Source: Paracoccus pantotrophus
GTDB lineage: Bacteria; Pseudomonadota; Alphaproteobacteria; Rhodobacterales; Rhodobacteraceae
DNA: 64,000 bases
Direction: 5' to 3'
Assembly: GCF_008824185.1 (NCBI RefSeq)
Contig: NZ_CP044423.1
Span: 1,377,501 to 1,441,500 of the forward strand
Under the pieces are notes generated by a model. The model had not been told where the DNA came from, ran no database searches, and was given only the letters and a program-made list of their open reading frames with translations. A program made the position numbers and the translations under genes. Within the stretch, counting starts at the first letter, position 1, and each line of letters opens with the position of its first letter. This document shows, in pieces, positions 8,807-18,378 of this stretch.

Positions 8807-10305
8807 TCATTTGAAGGCGATCCCGCCAAGGGGCAGCGACAAGGTGGTGGACATGTTCGGCCTCCACTCCAGGCGCGGCGCGACGCGGACAAAGCGGACC
8901 GAATGGAACAGCAGCACATCGGCGACCACATCGTCATGCAGATAGGCTTGCAGTTCCGACCACAGCCTGGCGCATCCCTCGCCCGTCGCGGCCGAGGCGC
9001 GGGCGATCAGGTCGTCCGCCTTGGGGTCGCTGATGCCCGATTGCAGGCCTTCGGAGGCATATTTGAAGAACATCGTGAAGGAGGGGTCGCCCTTGGAATT
9101 GTCATGCATCGCCGTCGCCATCATCGGACCGCGATCGGTCGGATAGGGCTTGGAATACAGTTTCTGGAACTCGGCGATCTCATAGAATTGCAGATCGACG
9201 CTGAAACCCCCTCGTGCAGCTGCTGCTGGATCGCCTCCATCACCTCGGTGAGGTTGGGGAAGTTGCCGGGGCGTGCCACCAGCGTCATCTTGGTATCGAC
9301 CGGCACGCCATCGGCCCCGGCTTCCTCCAGCAGCTGTCTGGCGCCCTCGGGGGCGTATTTCCGGGACTGCACCTCCTCGTTCCAGCCCAAGAAGGGCGGC
9401 GGGAACAGCGCGGTCGCCTGCAGCGTGCCTTCGGGCAGCAGGGTGCCGATGAACGCCTCGCGATCGATGGCCATGTTCAGCGCCTTGCGCACGCGCAGGC
9501 CGTTGATCGGCGGCATCGAGTGATCCAGGCTGATACAGATCGCCTCGCTGTCCAGATACGAGAAGTCGGCCCGGGTTGGTCGCATCCGGGGCGGCAATCG
9601 AGGGGGCGATATCCGCCTCGCCGGCCGCGATCATGGCGGCGCGCACGGCCGGATCGGTGCGGAACAGATAGGTCGTCTCGCTGACGGCAGGCTTGTCACC
9701 CCAGTAGCCCTCGCGCTCGGCCAGGACGATCTGCTGGCCGGGGGTCCAGTCCCTCAGCACATAGGGGCCGGTGCCGACGGGCGCGCGGGTGAATTCGATC
9801 GGGGTTCCCTCGGGGACGATCAAGTCCAGCGACAGCAGCGGCAGGATCGGCTGGACCGGATCGGCCTTGAAGTCGATGGCATGGTCGTCGACCACTCCGG
9901 CGCTGACGGTCATGCCGCCGAAATAACGCTTGGCCTCGCAGGTGATCTGGTCGCTCATCACCCGGTCGAAGGAATGCTTCACGTCCCTGGCATCGAAGGG
10001 GGTGCCGTCCGAGAAGGTCACACCCTGGCGCAGCTCGAACCGCCAACTGCCGTCGGGCAGCTGTTCCCGGCTTTCGGCCAGTTTCGGCTGCAATCCGCCG
10101 CAGCCGCCCACATCGAGATAGGTCAGCGTTTCGCTGATGTTCTGCAACAGCGCCGCGCCGATGGTCGATTGCGTGGACATGCAGGGCTCCAGCAGGTCCA
10201 CATCCTCGGCCATGACGATCCTGACGGCCCTGTCCTGCCCATGGCCGCCGCGGTCAGGCAGGTCGCCAGCAGCAGCCCTCCCAGCATTGCGGTCTTGCGG
10301 ATCAC
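8807..10305 (-). pseudogene. Remnant of a DppA-type (SBP_bac_5) peptide-binding protein
   Basis: A GTG at 10305 after GGGAGGAAAG opens a signal peptide (MIRKTAMLGGLLLATCLTAAA), but the mature protein continues in another frame (DVDLLEPCMSTQSTIGAALL). The frame is lost again near 9590, where INGLRVRKALNMAIDREAFIG continues in a second frame, and is restored near 9210 (VDLQFYEIAEFQKLYS) to the stop at 8807. Three frame changes are needed to read one peptide-binding protein of about 500 residues. It heads the same decayed operon as the permease remnants to its left. Confidence 0.78.
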
Positions 10306-10390
10306 GATCTTTCCTCCCAGAGGCAGTTCATCGATGTTCAGCGAAAGCCATGCGGCAGGAGCAGCGGATGCGCGCCAGCAGTCGCAGGCG

Positions 10391-10658
10391 CCGGGGTGCC
10401 GCGGGGCGATCTGGACGATCCCGCAAGCCTGTCCGGCGCCGCCGACCTGCTGGTGCAGGCCACGCCAGGCGATGCTTCTGACCGGCGGCGCCGCAGCCGA
10501 GGCCGTGCTGGCCGAAATGGGCGCGGACGGCGCTGGAGTTGCGCGGGGAATGCCTGCCGGTCGCCTTTGCCGGGGACCGCCGCATCATTGCGAAATCAGG
10601 CGGCTTCGGCGATGAAAAAACCCTTGCCACCATTCTGGCGATGTTTCGGGGCGAGTAG
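10391..10658 (+). pseudogene. C-terminal remnant of a DUF1537/OtnK-type four-carbon acid sugar kinase
   Basis: Rightward frames give DLDDPASLSGAADLLVQA, then LLTGGAAAEAVLAEMGADG, then after a frame change LRGECLPVAFAGDRRIIAK and SGGFGDEKTLATILAMFRGE, ending at the stop at 10656-10658. LTGG and K(A/S)GGFGD are hallmarks of the nucleotide-binding C-terminal domain of this kinase family. The N-terminal two-thirds are absent and at least two frameshifts occur. It ends two bases before the GntR remnant, so they were probably an operon for a four-carbon acid sugar. Confidence 0.65.
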
Positions 10659-10660
10659 TG

Positions 10661-11363
10661 ATGCCAGCAGTGGAAAAGACCGCACGGAAAAGCCTTGGCG
10701 AAATCGTCTATGAACGTATGGAGCGCGCGATCAAGTCCGGCTCCTACAAACCGGACGAGCGGCGGCCGAGTTCGAGGTCTCGCCCCGCGTCATCCGCGAT
10801 GCGCTGAAACCTCTGCGCTAACACGGGCTGATCTATTCGCGCCGTGGTGCGGGCAGTTTCGTGCGCGCGATCGGGCTTAAGCAGCCGCTGGGCTTTGGCC
10901 CGTTGAAAACGTCCCGGACCTGCTCAGCTGCTATGAATCCCGCCTGACGCTGGAACCCTCAGCCGCCGTATTCGCGGCCGAACGCCATGACCCGCAAACC
11001 CTGGCGCAGATCCGCGACGCGCTGGAGCATAGGCGCGACGCGACCAATCCTCAGGTCCATCGAGAGGATGCGGATTTCCAGTTCCACCTCGCCATCGCCA
11101 TCGCGGCGGAGGACAGCTATTTCTCGACCGCGATGGCGGCCCTGAAGGACCATATCACCGTGGGGATGCGCTTTCACGGCGTGTCGGTCAAGCGCGAGGC
11201 CAGCGGGCTGAGCCGCGTCTTCGACGAACATTTCGCGATCTTCGAGTCGATTCGGCAGAGACACGCGCAGCAGGCCCACGATCTCATGCATGCCCGCCTG
11301 TCGGAATCGCGCGACCGGCTGTCCGAGAAGAAGGAGCCGGCCCAGGCAATGAGCGCGGGCTAG
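10661..11363 (+). pseudogene. Broken GntR/FadR-family regulator with FCD domain
   Basis: The ATG at 10661 gives the start of a winged helix (SLGEIVYERMERAIKSGSY). A frameshift near 10760 moves AAEFEVSPRVIRDALKPLR to another frame, which then hits TAA at 10819-10821 where the family continues HGLIYSRRGAGSFV. After a further shift the FCD ligand-binding domain is readable to the end (ESRLTLEPSAAVFAAERHD, FQFHLAIA, FDEHFAIFESI). Two frameshifts and a stop make it non-functional. It may once have controlled the decayed kinase or transporter next to it. Confidence 0.75.
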
Positions 11364-11379
11364 CCCCCAGGATGCGGCA

Positions 11380-13038
11380 TCAGGAGCCTACGACCTTGGG
11401 CTCAAGCAGCGCGCGCGCGGCCGCCTTGGCCGCAGCGGTGATCTCTTCGCCGGCGAGCATGCGGGCGATTTCCTCGATGCGCTGGCTGGCGGTCAGCGCA
11501 GCGACGTTCGAGGTGGTCATGCCGCCCGCGACCGATTTCGCCACTCGGAAATGATGCCCGCCAAGCGCCGCAACCTGCGGGCTGTGGGTGACGACCAGCA
11601 CCTGCGCGCCCTCGGCCAGCCGCGCCAGGCGACGGCCGACCGCATCGGCGGTGGCGCCGCCGACGCCGCGGTCGATCTCGTCGAAGATCAGCACCAGCGC
11701 GTCATTGCCGCGCGCCAGGCAGACCTTGAGCGCCAGCAGGAAGCGCGACAGCTCGCCGCCCGAGGCGATGCGGTCCAGCGGCCCGGCCGGGGCGCCGGGA
11801 TTGGTGGCGACGGTGAAGGCCACGGCATCGCAGCCCTCGGGGCCCGGCTCGGCCGCGGAAAGCCGGGTCTCGAAGACCGCCCGCTCCATCTTCAGCGGCG
11901 CGAGTTCGGCCGCCATCGCGGCATCGAGCCGCTTGGCGGCCGCGGCGCGCTGCTCCGACAGGGCCGCCGCGGCCGCGCCATAGGCGGCGTCGGCCGCCGC
12001 CACGGCCTCGCGCAGGCGCGCCAGGTCGCCTTCGCCCGCGTCGATCCGGCCCAGCCGGGCCCGCAAGGCATCGGCCAGCCCTGCCAGGTCGTCGGCCAGC
12101 ACATCGTGCTTGCGCGCCAGCGCCCGCAACGCGAACAGCCGCTCCTCGGTCGTCTCCAGCTCGCGCGGGTCGAAATCCATCGCCTCCAGCGCCGCCTCGA
12201 CGCCCGAGACCGCCTCGCCCAGCTCGATCAGCGCCCGCTGCAGCGCGGCGGCGGACGCCTCCAGCCGGCCCTCGGCCCGCTCGGCGGCACCGTCGAGCCA
12301 GCGCGCGGCATCCAGCATCGCGCCCTCGGCCCCTTGCGGCCCCAGGGCCTGCAAGGCCCGCGCCACGTCCTCGCGGATGCGTTCGGCGCCCTGCATGGCG
12401 CGGCGGCGCGTGTCTAGCTCCGCCTCCTCGCCCGGCTGCGGATCGAGCTTGTCGAGTTCGGCCACGGCATGGCGCAGGAAATCCTCTTCGCCCTTCGCCG
12501 CCGCCAGCGCCGCTTCGGCCCGTTCCAGCGCCGCGCGCGCCTCGCGCCGGGCGGCCCAGGCAGCACGGACCGGCCCCAGGTCCACCCCGGCAAAAGCATC
12601 CAGCAGCAGCCGGTGGCCGCGCGGGTTCAGAAGGCCGCGGTCGTCATGCTGGCCATGCAGCTCGACCAGCAGTTCCGAAAGCGTGCGCAAGACCTCGCCC
12701 GAGGCGCGGCGGTCGTTGATCCAGCCGGTCTTGCGCCCGTCCCCGGCATTCACCCGGCGGATGATCAGCTCGTCCGAGACCGGAAAGCCCGCCTCGTCCA
12801 GCAGGGTGCGGGCGGGGTGGCCGGGCGGCAGGTCGAAGACCGCCGTCACCTCGCCCTGGCTTGCGCCGGCGCGCACCAGATCGGCGCGGCCGCGCCAGCC
12901 CAGCACGAAGCCCAGGCAGTCGAGCAGGATCGATTTGCCCGCCCCCGTCTCGCCGGTCAGCACGTTGAGGCCCGGCCGGAACTCCAGTTCCAGCCGGTCG
13001 ATCAGCAACATGTCGCGGATGTCGAGATGCCGCAGCAT
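11380..13038 (-). CDS. recN: DNA repair protein RecN
   Basis: This 552-residue SMC-like ATPase is involved in double-strand break repair. Walker A is GETGAGKS (29-36). A long Ala/Glu/Arg-rich coiled coil spans about residues 150-360. The C-terminal half carries the signature-like IASGGELSRFLLALK and Walker B VLIFDEIDRGVGG. The length matches the family. It lies seven bases downstream of bamD on the same strand, probably read from the bamD promoter. Confidence 0.95.
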   Translation of the reverse strand: MLRHLDIRDMLLIDRLELEFRPGLNVLTGETGAGKSILLDCLGFVLGWRGRADLVRAGASQGEVTAVFDLPPGHPARTLLDEAGFPVSDELIIRRVNAGDGRKTGWINDRRASGEVLRTLSELLVELHGQHDDRGLLNPRGHRLLLDAFAGVDLGPVRAAWAARREARAALERAEAALAAAKGEEDFLRHAVAELDKLDPQPGEEAELDTRRRAMQGAERIREDVARALQALGPQGAEGAMLDAARWLDGAAERAEGRLEASAAALQRALIELGEAVSGVEAALEAMDFDPRELETTEERLFALRALARKHDVLADDLAGLADALRARLGRIDAGEGDLARLREAVAAADAAYGAAAAALSEQRAAAAKRLDAAMAAELAPLKMERAVFETRLSAAEPGPEGCDAVAFTVATNPGAPAGPLDRIASGGELSRFLLALKVCLARGNDALVLIFDEIDRGVGGATADAVGRRLARLAEGAQVLVVTHSPQVAALGGHHFRVAKSVAGGMTTSNVAALTASQRIEEIARMLAGEEITAAAKAAARALLEPKVVGS

Positions 13039-13045
13039 CGCCGGG

Positions 13046-13888
13046 CTACAGCCACTTGCCCTGGATGACCTGGCGATAGACCCGCGTCAGCCAGCTGTCG
13101 CCGCGCGCTTCGGCCTGCAGGCCGCGGCCGCGCAGCTGCGCAAAGGCATCCTGGTAGAAGGGTGAGGACTGGAAGTTGTGGCCCAGGATCGCGCCCGCCG
13201 TCTGTGCCTCGTCGTTCAGGCCGAGCGCCAGATAGGCCTCGACCAGGCGCATCAGCGCCTCGGGGGTGTGGGTGGTGGTCTGGAACTCCTCGACCACGAC
13301 GCGGAAACGGTTGATCGCCGCGGTGTAATGCCCACGCTTGAGGTAGTAGCGGCCGATCTCCATCTCCTTGGCGGCAAGATGGTCGAAGGCCAGGTCGAAT
13401 TTCAGGATGGCCGAGCGGGCATATTCGGTGTCGGGATATTGCTCGATCACCTCGCGCAGCGCCTGGAGCGCCTGGAAGGTCAGGCCCTGGTCGCGGCCGA
13501 CCTCGTCGATCTGGTCGTAATAGCTGAGCGCCAGCAGGTATTTCGCATAGGCCGCGTCCTCGTCGCCCGGATAGGTGTCGATGAAGCGCTGCGCGGCGCC
13601 GCGCGCCTCTTCGTAGTCGCGGGCACGGTGATAGGCATAGGCCTGCATGATCAGCGCGCGCTTGGCCCATTCGGAATAGGGGTAAAGCCGCTCGACTTCG
13701 GAGAAATACTGCACCGCATCCTTGGGGCGGCGGGAATTCTCCAGCTCGTATTCGCCGCGCTTGTAGATCTGTTCGGCGGTGAAATTCTCGAATGATTCGG
13801 GCTTTTTCCCCGCACCGCCCGAACAGCCCGCCAGCAGGCCCAACGACAGCACAGCCGCGACCAAGGAACCCGATCTGATGCCTGTCAT
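13046..13888 (-). CDS. bamD: Outer membrane protein assembly factor BamD
   Basis: This 280-residue lipoprotein belongs to the BAM complex that inserts beta-barrel proteins into the outer membrane. The signal peptide ends in a lipobox (LLAGC, Cys about 22). TPR-like repeats follow, including YKRGEYELENSRRPKDAVQYF, VERLYPYSEWAKRALIMQAY and RFIDTYPGDEDAAYAKYL, typical of ComL/BamD. A promoter lies 62-90 bases upstream. It is cotranscribed with recN. Confidence 0.94.
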   Translation of the reverse strand: MTGIRSGSLVAAVLSLGLLAGCSGGAGKKPESFENFTAEQIYKRGEYELENSRRPKDAVQYFSEVERLYPYSEWAKRALIMQAYAYHRARDYEEARGAAQRFIDTYPGDEDAAYAKYLLALSYYDQIDEVGRDQGLTFQALQALREVIEQYPDTEYARSAILKFDLAFDHLAAKEMEIGRYYLKRGHYTAAINRFRVVVEEFQTTTHTPEALMRLVEAYLALGLNDEAQTAGAILGHNFQSSPFYQDAFAQLRGRGLQAEARGDSWLTRVYRQVIQGKWL

Positions 13889-13949
13889 TCCATCCCGCCC
13901 GTCAGAAATTCACGTTCCCGCATGGGCAGAAGGCCCGCGCGGCCCGGCC

Positions 13950-13978
13950 GTCCTAGCACAGAAAATCGGGCTGCGCAA
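13950..13978 (-). promoter_or_regulatory. Predicted bamD-recN promoter
   Basis: On the minus strand TTGCGC (-35) and TAGGAC (-10) are separated by exactly 17 bases, giving a leader of roughly 55 bases before the bamD start. Confidence 0.6.
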
Positions 13979-14016
13979 AATGCCAAAACGGCTAAACCGG
14001 CGCAGGGCCGCCACCT

Positions 14017-14955
14017 TCAGGCGACGGCCAACTGGCGGTTGCGAGGGGCGAGGCGCGCGGCCGAGGCGATCACCCCGGCGCCGGGCAGACGGCTTTCCAT
14101 CGCCGGGGTCAGCGTGACCCATTCCCAGGCCTCCGGCTGGGCGAAAAGCGCGCGCAGCAGCTTGTTGGTCATGGCATGGCCGGCGCGGTGGCCGGTATAG
14201 CGCGCCAGGAGCGGCGCACCGGCCAGCGCCAGGTCGCCCACCGCGTCCAGCATCTTGTGACGCACGGCCTCGTCGCGGTGGCGCAACCCGCCCGGCGACA
14301 GCACCCGGTCGCCATCCACGACCACCGCGTTCAGATAGGTGCCGCCAAGCGCCAGCCCGTTCCGCTGCATCTGCACCACATCGGCCTGGCGGCAGAAGGT
14401 GCGGCTGTCCATCAGCTCGTGCACGAAGCTGCCATTTGCCATGTCGAGGTGCTTTTCCTGGCGGCCGATCGCCGCGTCGACGAAGTCGATGTCGAAATGG
14501 ATCTCCAGGTGGTCGGCGGGCGAGAGGCGGGCGAAAGCCTCGCCCTGCCGCACCTCGACCTCGCGCAGCACGCGGATCGCGCGCAGCGGCGCCGCCTGCC
14601 GGCGCAGGCCGGCTTCCAGGATGCCCTGCACGAAAGGCGCCGAGGAACCGTCGAGAATCGGCACTTCCGGCCCGTTCACCTCGACCACGGCATTGTTGAT
14701 GCCGGTGCCCGACAGCGCGGCCATCACATGCTCGACCGTCGAGACGGTGGCGCCGCGGCCGTTGTCCAGCAGGGTGCAAAGCTGCGAGGGGGTGACATGG
14801 TCCCAGCGCGCCGGGATCCGGGCGCCCCCCAGGTCGGTGCGCACGAAGACGATGCCGTGATCCGCCGGCGCCGGCAGGATCGTCAGCCGCACGGCCGCAC
14901 CCGAATGCAGTCCGACGCCGCGGAACTGGGCTTTCTGAGCGATGGTGGTCTGCAT
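14017..14955 (-). CDS. lpxC: UDP-3-O-acyl-N-acetylglucosamine deacetylase LpxC
   Basis: This 312-residue zinc amidase catalyses the committed step of lipid A synthesis. Visible family blocks are GVGLHSGAAVRLTILPA (14-30), the metal-ligand strand TVSTVEHVMAALSG (about 73-86), IDFDIDFVDAAIG-like sequence, SRTFC, and the late ligand motif HKMLDAVGDLALAG (about 230). The length is normal. It follows ftsZ on the same strand but has its own promoter and lies beyond the ftsZ terminator. Confidence 0.96.
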   Translation of the reverse strand: MQTTIAQKAQFRGVGLHSGAAVRLTILPAPADHGIVFVRTDLGGARIPARWDHVTPSQLCTLLDNGRGATVSTVEHVMAALSGTGINNAVVEVNGPEVPILDGSSAPFVQGILEAGLRRQAAPLRAIRVLREVEVRQGEAFARLSPADHLEIHFDIDFVDAAIGRQEKHLDMANGSFVHELMDSRTFCRQADVVQMQRNGLALGGTYLNAVVVDGDRVLSPGGLRHRDEAVRHKMLDAVGDLALAGAPLLARYTGHRAGHAMTNKLLRALFAQPEAWEWVTLTPAMESRLPGAGVIASAARLAPRNRQLAVA

Positions 14956-15018
14956 GGTCTTGCCTGCCGATTCTTGTGAACTGAGCGTGCCACGGCAAGA
15001 AATCCGCGGCGCAAGGAT

Positions 15019-15047
15019 CAGTTAGGCATCCCCCGCCGATTGCTCAA
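15019..15047 (-). promoter_or_regulatory. Predicted lpxC promoter
   Basis: On the minus strand TTGAGC (-35) is followed after 17 bases by TAACTG (-10), about 64 bases before the lpxC start. It lies between the ftsZ terminator and lpxC, so lpxC can be expressed independently. Confidence 0.55.
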
Positions 15048-15132
15048 ATAACCTTTTGTAACGGGGTGAAACAATCGGCCGCGGCTTGCGCCCCGCCCCC
15101 CACCTGCATCGGTAACGCCATGATCAAAAATG

Positions 15133-15158
15133 AAAAAAGGACCGCCGAAGCGGTCCTT
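15133..15158 (-). terminator. Rho-independent terminator of ftsZ
   Basis: Read leftward, a nine-pair stem AAGGACCGC/GCGGTCCTT with a TTCG tetraloop runs into six T residues, 33 bases after the ftsZ stop. It ends the division operon before lpxC. Confidence 0.85.
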
Positions 15159-15190
15159 CACGAAGTCGTCGCCGGAAATTTGTGATCGGC

Positions 15191-16801
15191 TCAATTCGCC
15201 TGGCGGCGCAGGAAAGCCGGGATTTCGACATTGTCGCCGGCCCGGTCGGGGCTGGCCAGATCGTCGAAACCGGCGTCGAAACCGCCGCGGTTGCGGGCCG
15301 CGACGCGCTCGTTCACGCGTTCGGCGATGGTCGAGGGCGCGGGCTTGTCCGCCTGCTCGCCATGGCCCGAGATGCGTTCCAGCATCCGGCTGAGCCCGCC
15401 CATGCGGCCCTGGGCGCGGCCCTGCTCGGCCGGCTGCTGCTGGGCGGCGCGATTCTGGGCCGCGGCCTGGCGCTCGGGCGCCTTCTGCACGGCAGCGGCC
15501 AGGCGCTGCATCACCGCATCCGACGGCGTGCCGGCCGGGGCCTGCGGGCGGGTGGGCGCGACGAAGCCGCCCGCATCGCCGTTCAGCGCGTCGCTGGGCG
15601 CGGCGGGCTGGCGCAGGTCCGGCTGATAGGCCGGACGCGGCATGTCGTCCTCGTCATAGCGTGCCGCCGGAGCCGAGGGCTGGACGCGCGCCGCCGGGGC
15701 GGGCTCGACCAGGGGCGCGGCGCGGCGCGGCGGAACCGGCAGCTCTTCCTCGACGGGCTTTTGCGCGACGGGCGGGTGCTGGGTCAGCGGCTCCTTCATG
15801 CCGCGGCGCGGCACGGGCAGCTCGGCCGCCGAGGCGTCGATGCCGGTGGCCACCACCGAGACGCGGATCGAGCCTTCCATCGACGGGTCCAGCGTCGAGC
15901 CGACGATGATGTTGGCGTCGGGATCAACCTTCTCGCGGATCTTCTCGGCCGCCTCGTCCATCTCGAACAGCGTCAGGTCATAGCCGCCGGTGATGTTGAT
16001 CAAGACGCCCTTGGCGCCGTTCAGGCTGATCTCGTCCAGCAGCGGGTTGGCGATGGCCTTCTCGGCGGCCTGCACGGCGCGGTTCTCGCCCGAGGCCTCG
16101 CCGGTGCCCATCATCGCCTTGCCCATCTCGTCCATCACGGCGCGCACGTCGGCGAAGTCGAGGTTGATCAGGCCCGGGCGCACCATCAGGTCGGTCACGC
16201 CCTTGACGCCCTGGTAGAGCACGTCGTCGGCCATGGCGAAGGCTTCAGTGAAGGTGGTCTTTTCGTTGGCCAGCCGGAACAGGTTCTGGTTGGGGATAAT
16301 GATCAGCGTGTCCACGACCTTCTGGAGCTGCTCGACGCCCTCCTCGGCCTGACGCATTCGCTTGGTGCCCTCGAACTGGAAGGGCTTGGTCACGACGCCG
16401 ACGGTCAGGATGCCCATCTCGCGCGCGGCCTGGGCGATGATCGGGGCGGCGCCGGTGCCGGTGCCGCCGCCCATGCCGGCGGTGATGAAGCACATATGCG
16501 CGCCCATCAGGTGATCGACGATGTCCTCGATCGTCTCCTCGGCGGCCTTGGCACCGATCGAGGGCTTGGCGCCAGCGCCCAGCCCCTCGGTCACTTTCGG
16601 GCCGATCTGGATGCGGCTTTCGGCCTTGGAGGATTGCAGCGCCTGGGCGTCGGTATTCGCCACGACGAACTCGACCCCCTCCAGCTGCTTGTCGATCATG
16701 TTGTTGACCGCATTGCCACCCGCGCCACCGACGCCGAAGACGGTAATGCGCGGCTTCAGTTCCTGGTCATCATTCAGCATCAGGTGAATCTGCCGTTCCA
16801 T
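15191..16801 (-). CDS. ftsZ: Cell division protein FtsZ
   Basis: This is the tubulin-like GTPase that forms the division ring (536 residues from this start). The GTP loop GGAGGNAVNNM is near residue 20, the tubulin signature GMGGGTGTGAAP near 110, and the T7 loop NLDFADVRAVM near 210. A Pro/Ala/Gln-rich linker from about 320 to 500 is longer than in enteric bacteria, as usual in alphaproteobacteria, and the protein ends with the conserved tail VEIPAFLRRQAN. The ATG at 16801 follows AGGCGAGAG; the open frame continues 65 codons upstream without family resemblance. Confidence 0.96.
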   Translation of the reverse strand: MERQIHLMLNDDQELKPRITVFGVGGAGGNAVNNMIDKQLEGVEFVVANTDAQALQSSKAESRIQIGPKVTEGLGAGAKPSIGAKAAEETIEDIVDHLMGAHMCFITAGMGGGTGTGAAPIIAQAAREMGILTVGVVTKPFQFEGTKRMRQAEEGVEQLQKVVDTLIIIPNQNLFRLANEKTTFTEAFAMADDVLYQGVKGVTDLMVRPGLINLDFADVRAVMDEMGKAMMGTGEASGENRAVQAAEKAIANPLLDEISLNGAKGVLINITGGYDLTLFEMDEAAEKIREKVDPDANIIVGSTLDPSMEGSIRVSVVATGIDASAAELPVPRRGMKEPLTQHPPVAQKPVEEELPVPPRRAAPLVEPAPAARVQPSAPAARYDEDDMPRPAYQPDLRQPAAPSDALNGDAGGFVAPTRPQAPAGTPSDAVMQRLAAAVQKAPERQAAAQNRAAQQQPAEQGRAQGRMGGLSRMLERISGHGEQADKPAPSTIAERVNERVAARNRGGFDAGFDDLASPDRAGDNVEIPAFLRRQAN

Positions 16802-16868
16802 CTCTCGCCTGCCTTCATCTGTTGCGCCGGACATAAGCGCAGTCCGGTCGAATCCCCGTATACCAGCC

Positions 16869-16897
16869 AGCCTAGCCAGATTCGCGCCGAGCGTCAC
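16869..16897 (-). promoter_or_regulatory. Predicted ftsZ promoter
   Basis: On the minus strand GTGACG (-35), a 17-base spacer and TAGGCT (-10) lie 68 bases before the ftsZ start in the 220-base ftsA-ftsZ gap. No TTAA-N7-TTAA CtrA box is present in this gap. Confidence 0.5.
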
Positions 16898-17021
16898 CCG
16901 AAAAACACAGTTCGCACACCAAATATCGCGGTGGACGCTGGTGTTTTCGGCGGCATCTTGCCCATTCTGCTGCATGTGGTGGAGGCGCCCGCCCACACCA
17001 CCGCATCCGGGTTCCGCGCCC

Positions 17022-18356
17022 CTACCAGTTGTTGCGGAACCAGCGATAGGCCCGGCGCAGGCTGCGCGCCGGATAGTGCTCGGCGGGCATGTCGAAATCC
17101 CACCATTCGTCCTGCGGATGCGCCGTCAGCAGCGCCAGTCCGATGGCCGAGGAAAAGCCCGGCGCGGTCGCGTTATGCGGCAGGCCCTGGATGCGCAGCG
17201 GCCGGCCGATGCGCACGTTCTGCCCCAGCATGCGCGCGGCCAGCGCATCGAGCCCCGGAATCTGGCTGCCGCCGCCGGTCAGCACGATCTGGCGCGAGGG
17301 CATGCAGTCGAAGCCGGCCGCGTCCAGGATCTCGCCCACCTTTTCCAGGATCTCCTCGACCCGCGGGCGCATGATGCCGATCAGGTCGGCGCGGCTGACG
17401 CTGCGGCGGTCGGTGTCCCAGTCGCCGGTCTCGCCGCCCAGTTCGATCATCTCGCGGTCGTCGCGGCCGGTGGCCTCCAGCCCGCCATGCAGGGTCTTGA
17501 GCCGCTCGGCCACGGCATGGCTGACGCGCAGCCCCTTGGCGATGTCCTGGGTGATCAGCTCGCCGCCGAAGCGGACGGCATCGGCAAAGATCATGTGCTT
17601 CTTGATGAAGACCGAAACCCCGGTGGTGCCGCCGCCCAGGTCGATGCAGGCGGCGCCCAGCTCCTGTTCGTCCTCGACCAGCGCGGCAAGGCCCGAGGCG
17701 TATGAGGCCGAGGCCACGCCCGCCAGTTCCATGTCGCAGCGCCGGATGCAATGCACCAGGTTGCTGGCCGCATCGCCGTCGATGGTCAGCACATGCATGT
17801 CGCAGGCCAGCCGGCTGCCCGACTGGTCGCGCGGGTCCGACAGACCCGAGCGGCCGTCCAGCGCAAAGTTCACCGGCTGGGCGTGCAGCACCTCGCGCCC
17901 GCGGCCGAAATCGGGCACCTCGCAGGCGGCCAGGACGCGGGCCACGTCGCCCTCGCCGACCTTGCCGGCGGGCAGCACGATCTCGCCGGCCAGGCCATAG
18001 CTGGCCGGGCGCGCGCCCGAGATGCAGGCGATGACGTGATCGACGCGCACCCCCGCGACCTTCTGCGCCGACTGGATCACGGTGCGGATGGCGCGCTCGG
18101 TCTCGGCCATGGTCTCGATCTCGCCGTAGCGCATCCCGCGCGCGCGGGTGGTGGCGGTGCCGATGACGCGGAAATTCGACTGGCCGGCCATGGGGCCGAC
18201 GCCGTCGGTCTCGCGGAACTGGCTCGGGCCGTCGAATTGCAGCACCAGGCAGGCGATCTTCGAGGTTCCGATGTCCAGAACCGCGATGACGCCGCGCTGC
18301 ATGGCCTGGCGGCGCATGTTCCGCATTGCCCGCTGGCCCTGATACAGATCCTTCAT
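17022..18356 (-). CDS. ftsA: Cell division protein FtsA
   Basis: This 444-residue actin-like protein tethers FtsZ to the membrane. The phosphate-1 motif VIAVLDIGTSKIACLV is near residues 20-35, phosphate-2 IDLGGGTTGVSVF near 220, and the adenosine motif IVLTGGGSQIPG near 370. The basic N-terminal extension (MRNMRRQAMQR) is typical of this group. The ATG at 18356 follows AAAGGAGGCAG. It lies 22 bases after ftsQ, in the ddl-ftsQ-ftsA operon. Confidence 0.95.
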   Translation of the reverse strand: MKDLYQGQRAMRNMRRQAMQRGVIAVLDIGTSKIACLVLQFDGPSQFRETDGVGPMAGQSNFRVIGTATTRARGMRYGEIETMAETERAIRTVIQSAQKVAGVRVDHVIACISGARPASYGLAGEIVLPAGKVGEGDVARVLAACEVPDFGRGREVLHAQPVNFALDGRSGLSDPRDQSGSRLACDMHVLTIDGDAASNLVHCIRRCDMELAGVASASYASGLAALVEDEQELGAACIDLGGGTTGVSVFIKKHMIFADAVRFGGELITQDIAKGLRVSHAVAERLKTLHGGLEATGRDDREMIELGGETGDWDTDRRSVSRADLIGIMRPRVEEILEKVGEILDAAGFDCMPSRQIVLTGGGSQIPGLDALAARMLGQNVRIGRPLRIQGLPHNATAPGFSSAIGLALLTAHPQDEWWDFDMPAEHYPARSLRRAYRWFRNNW

Positions 18357-18378
18357 CTCACCTGCCTCCTTTGCGCTG

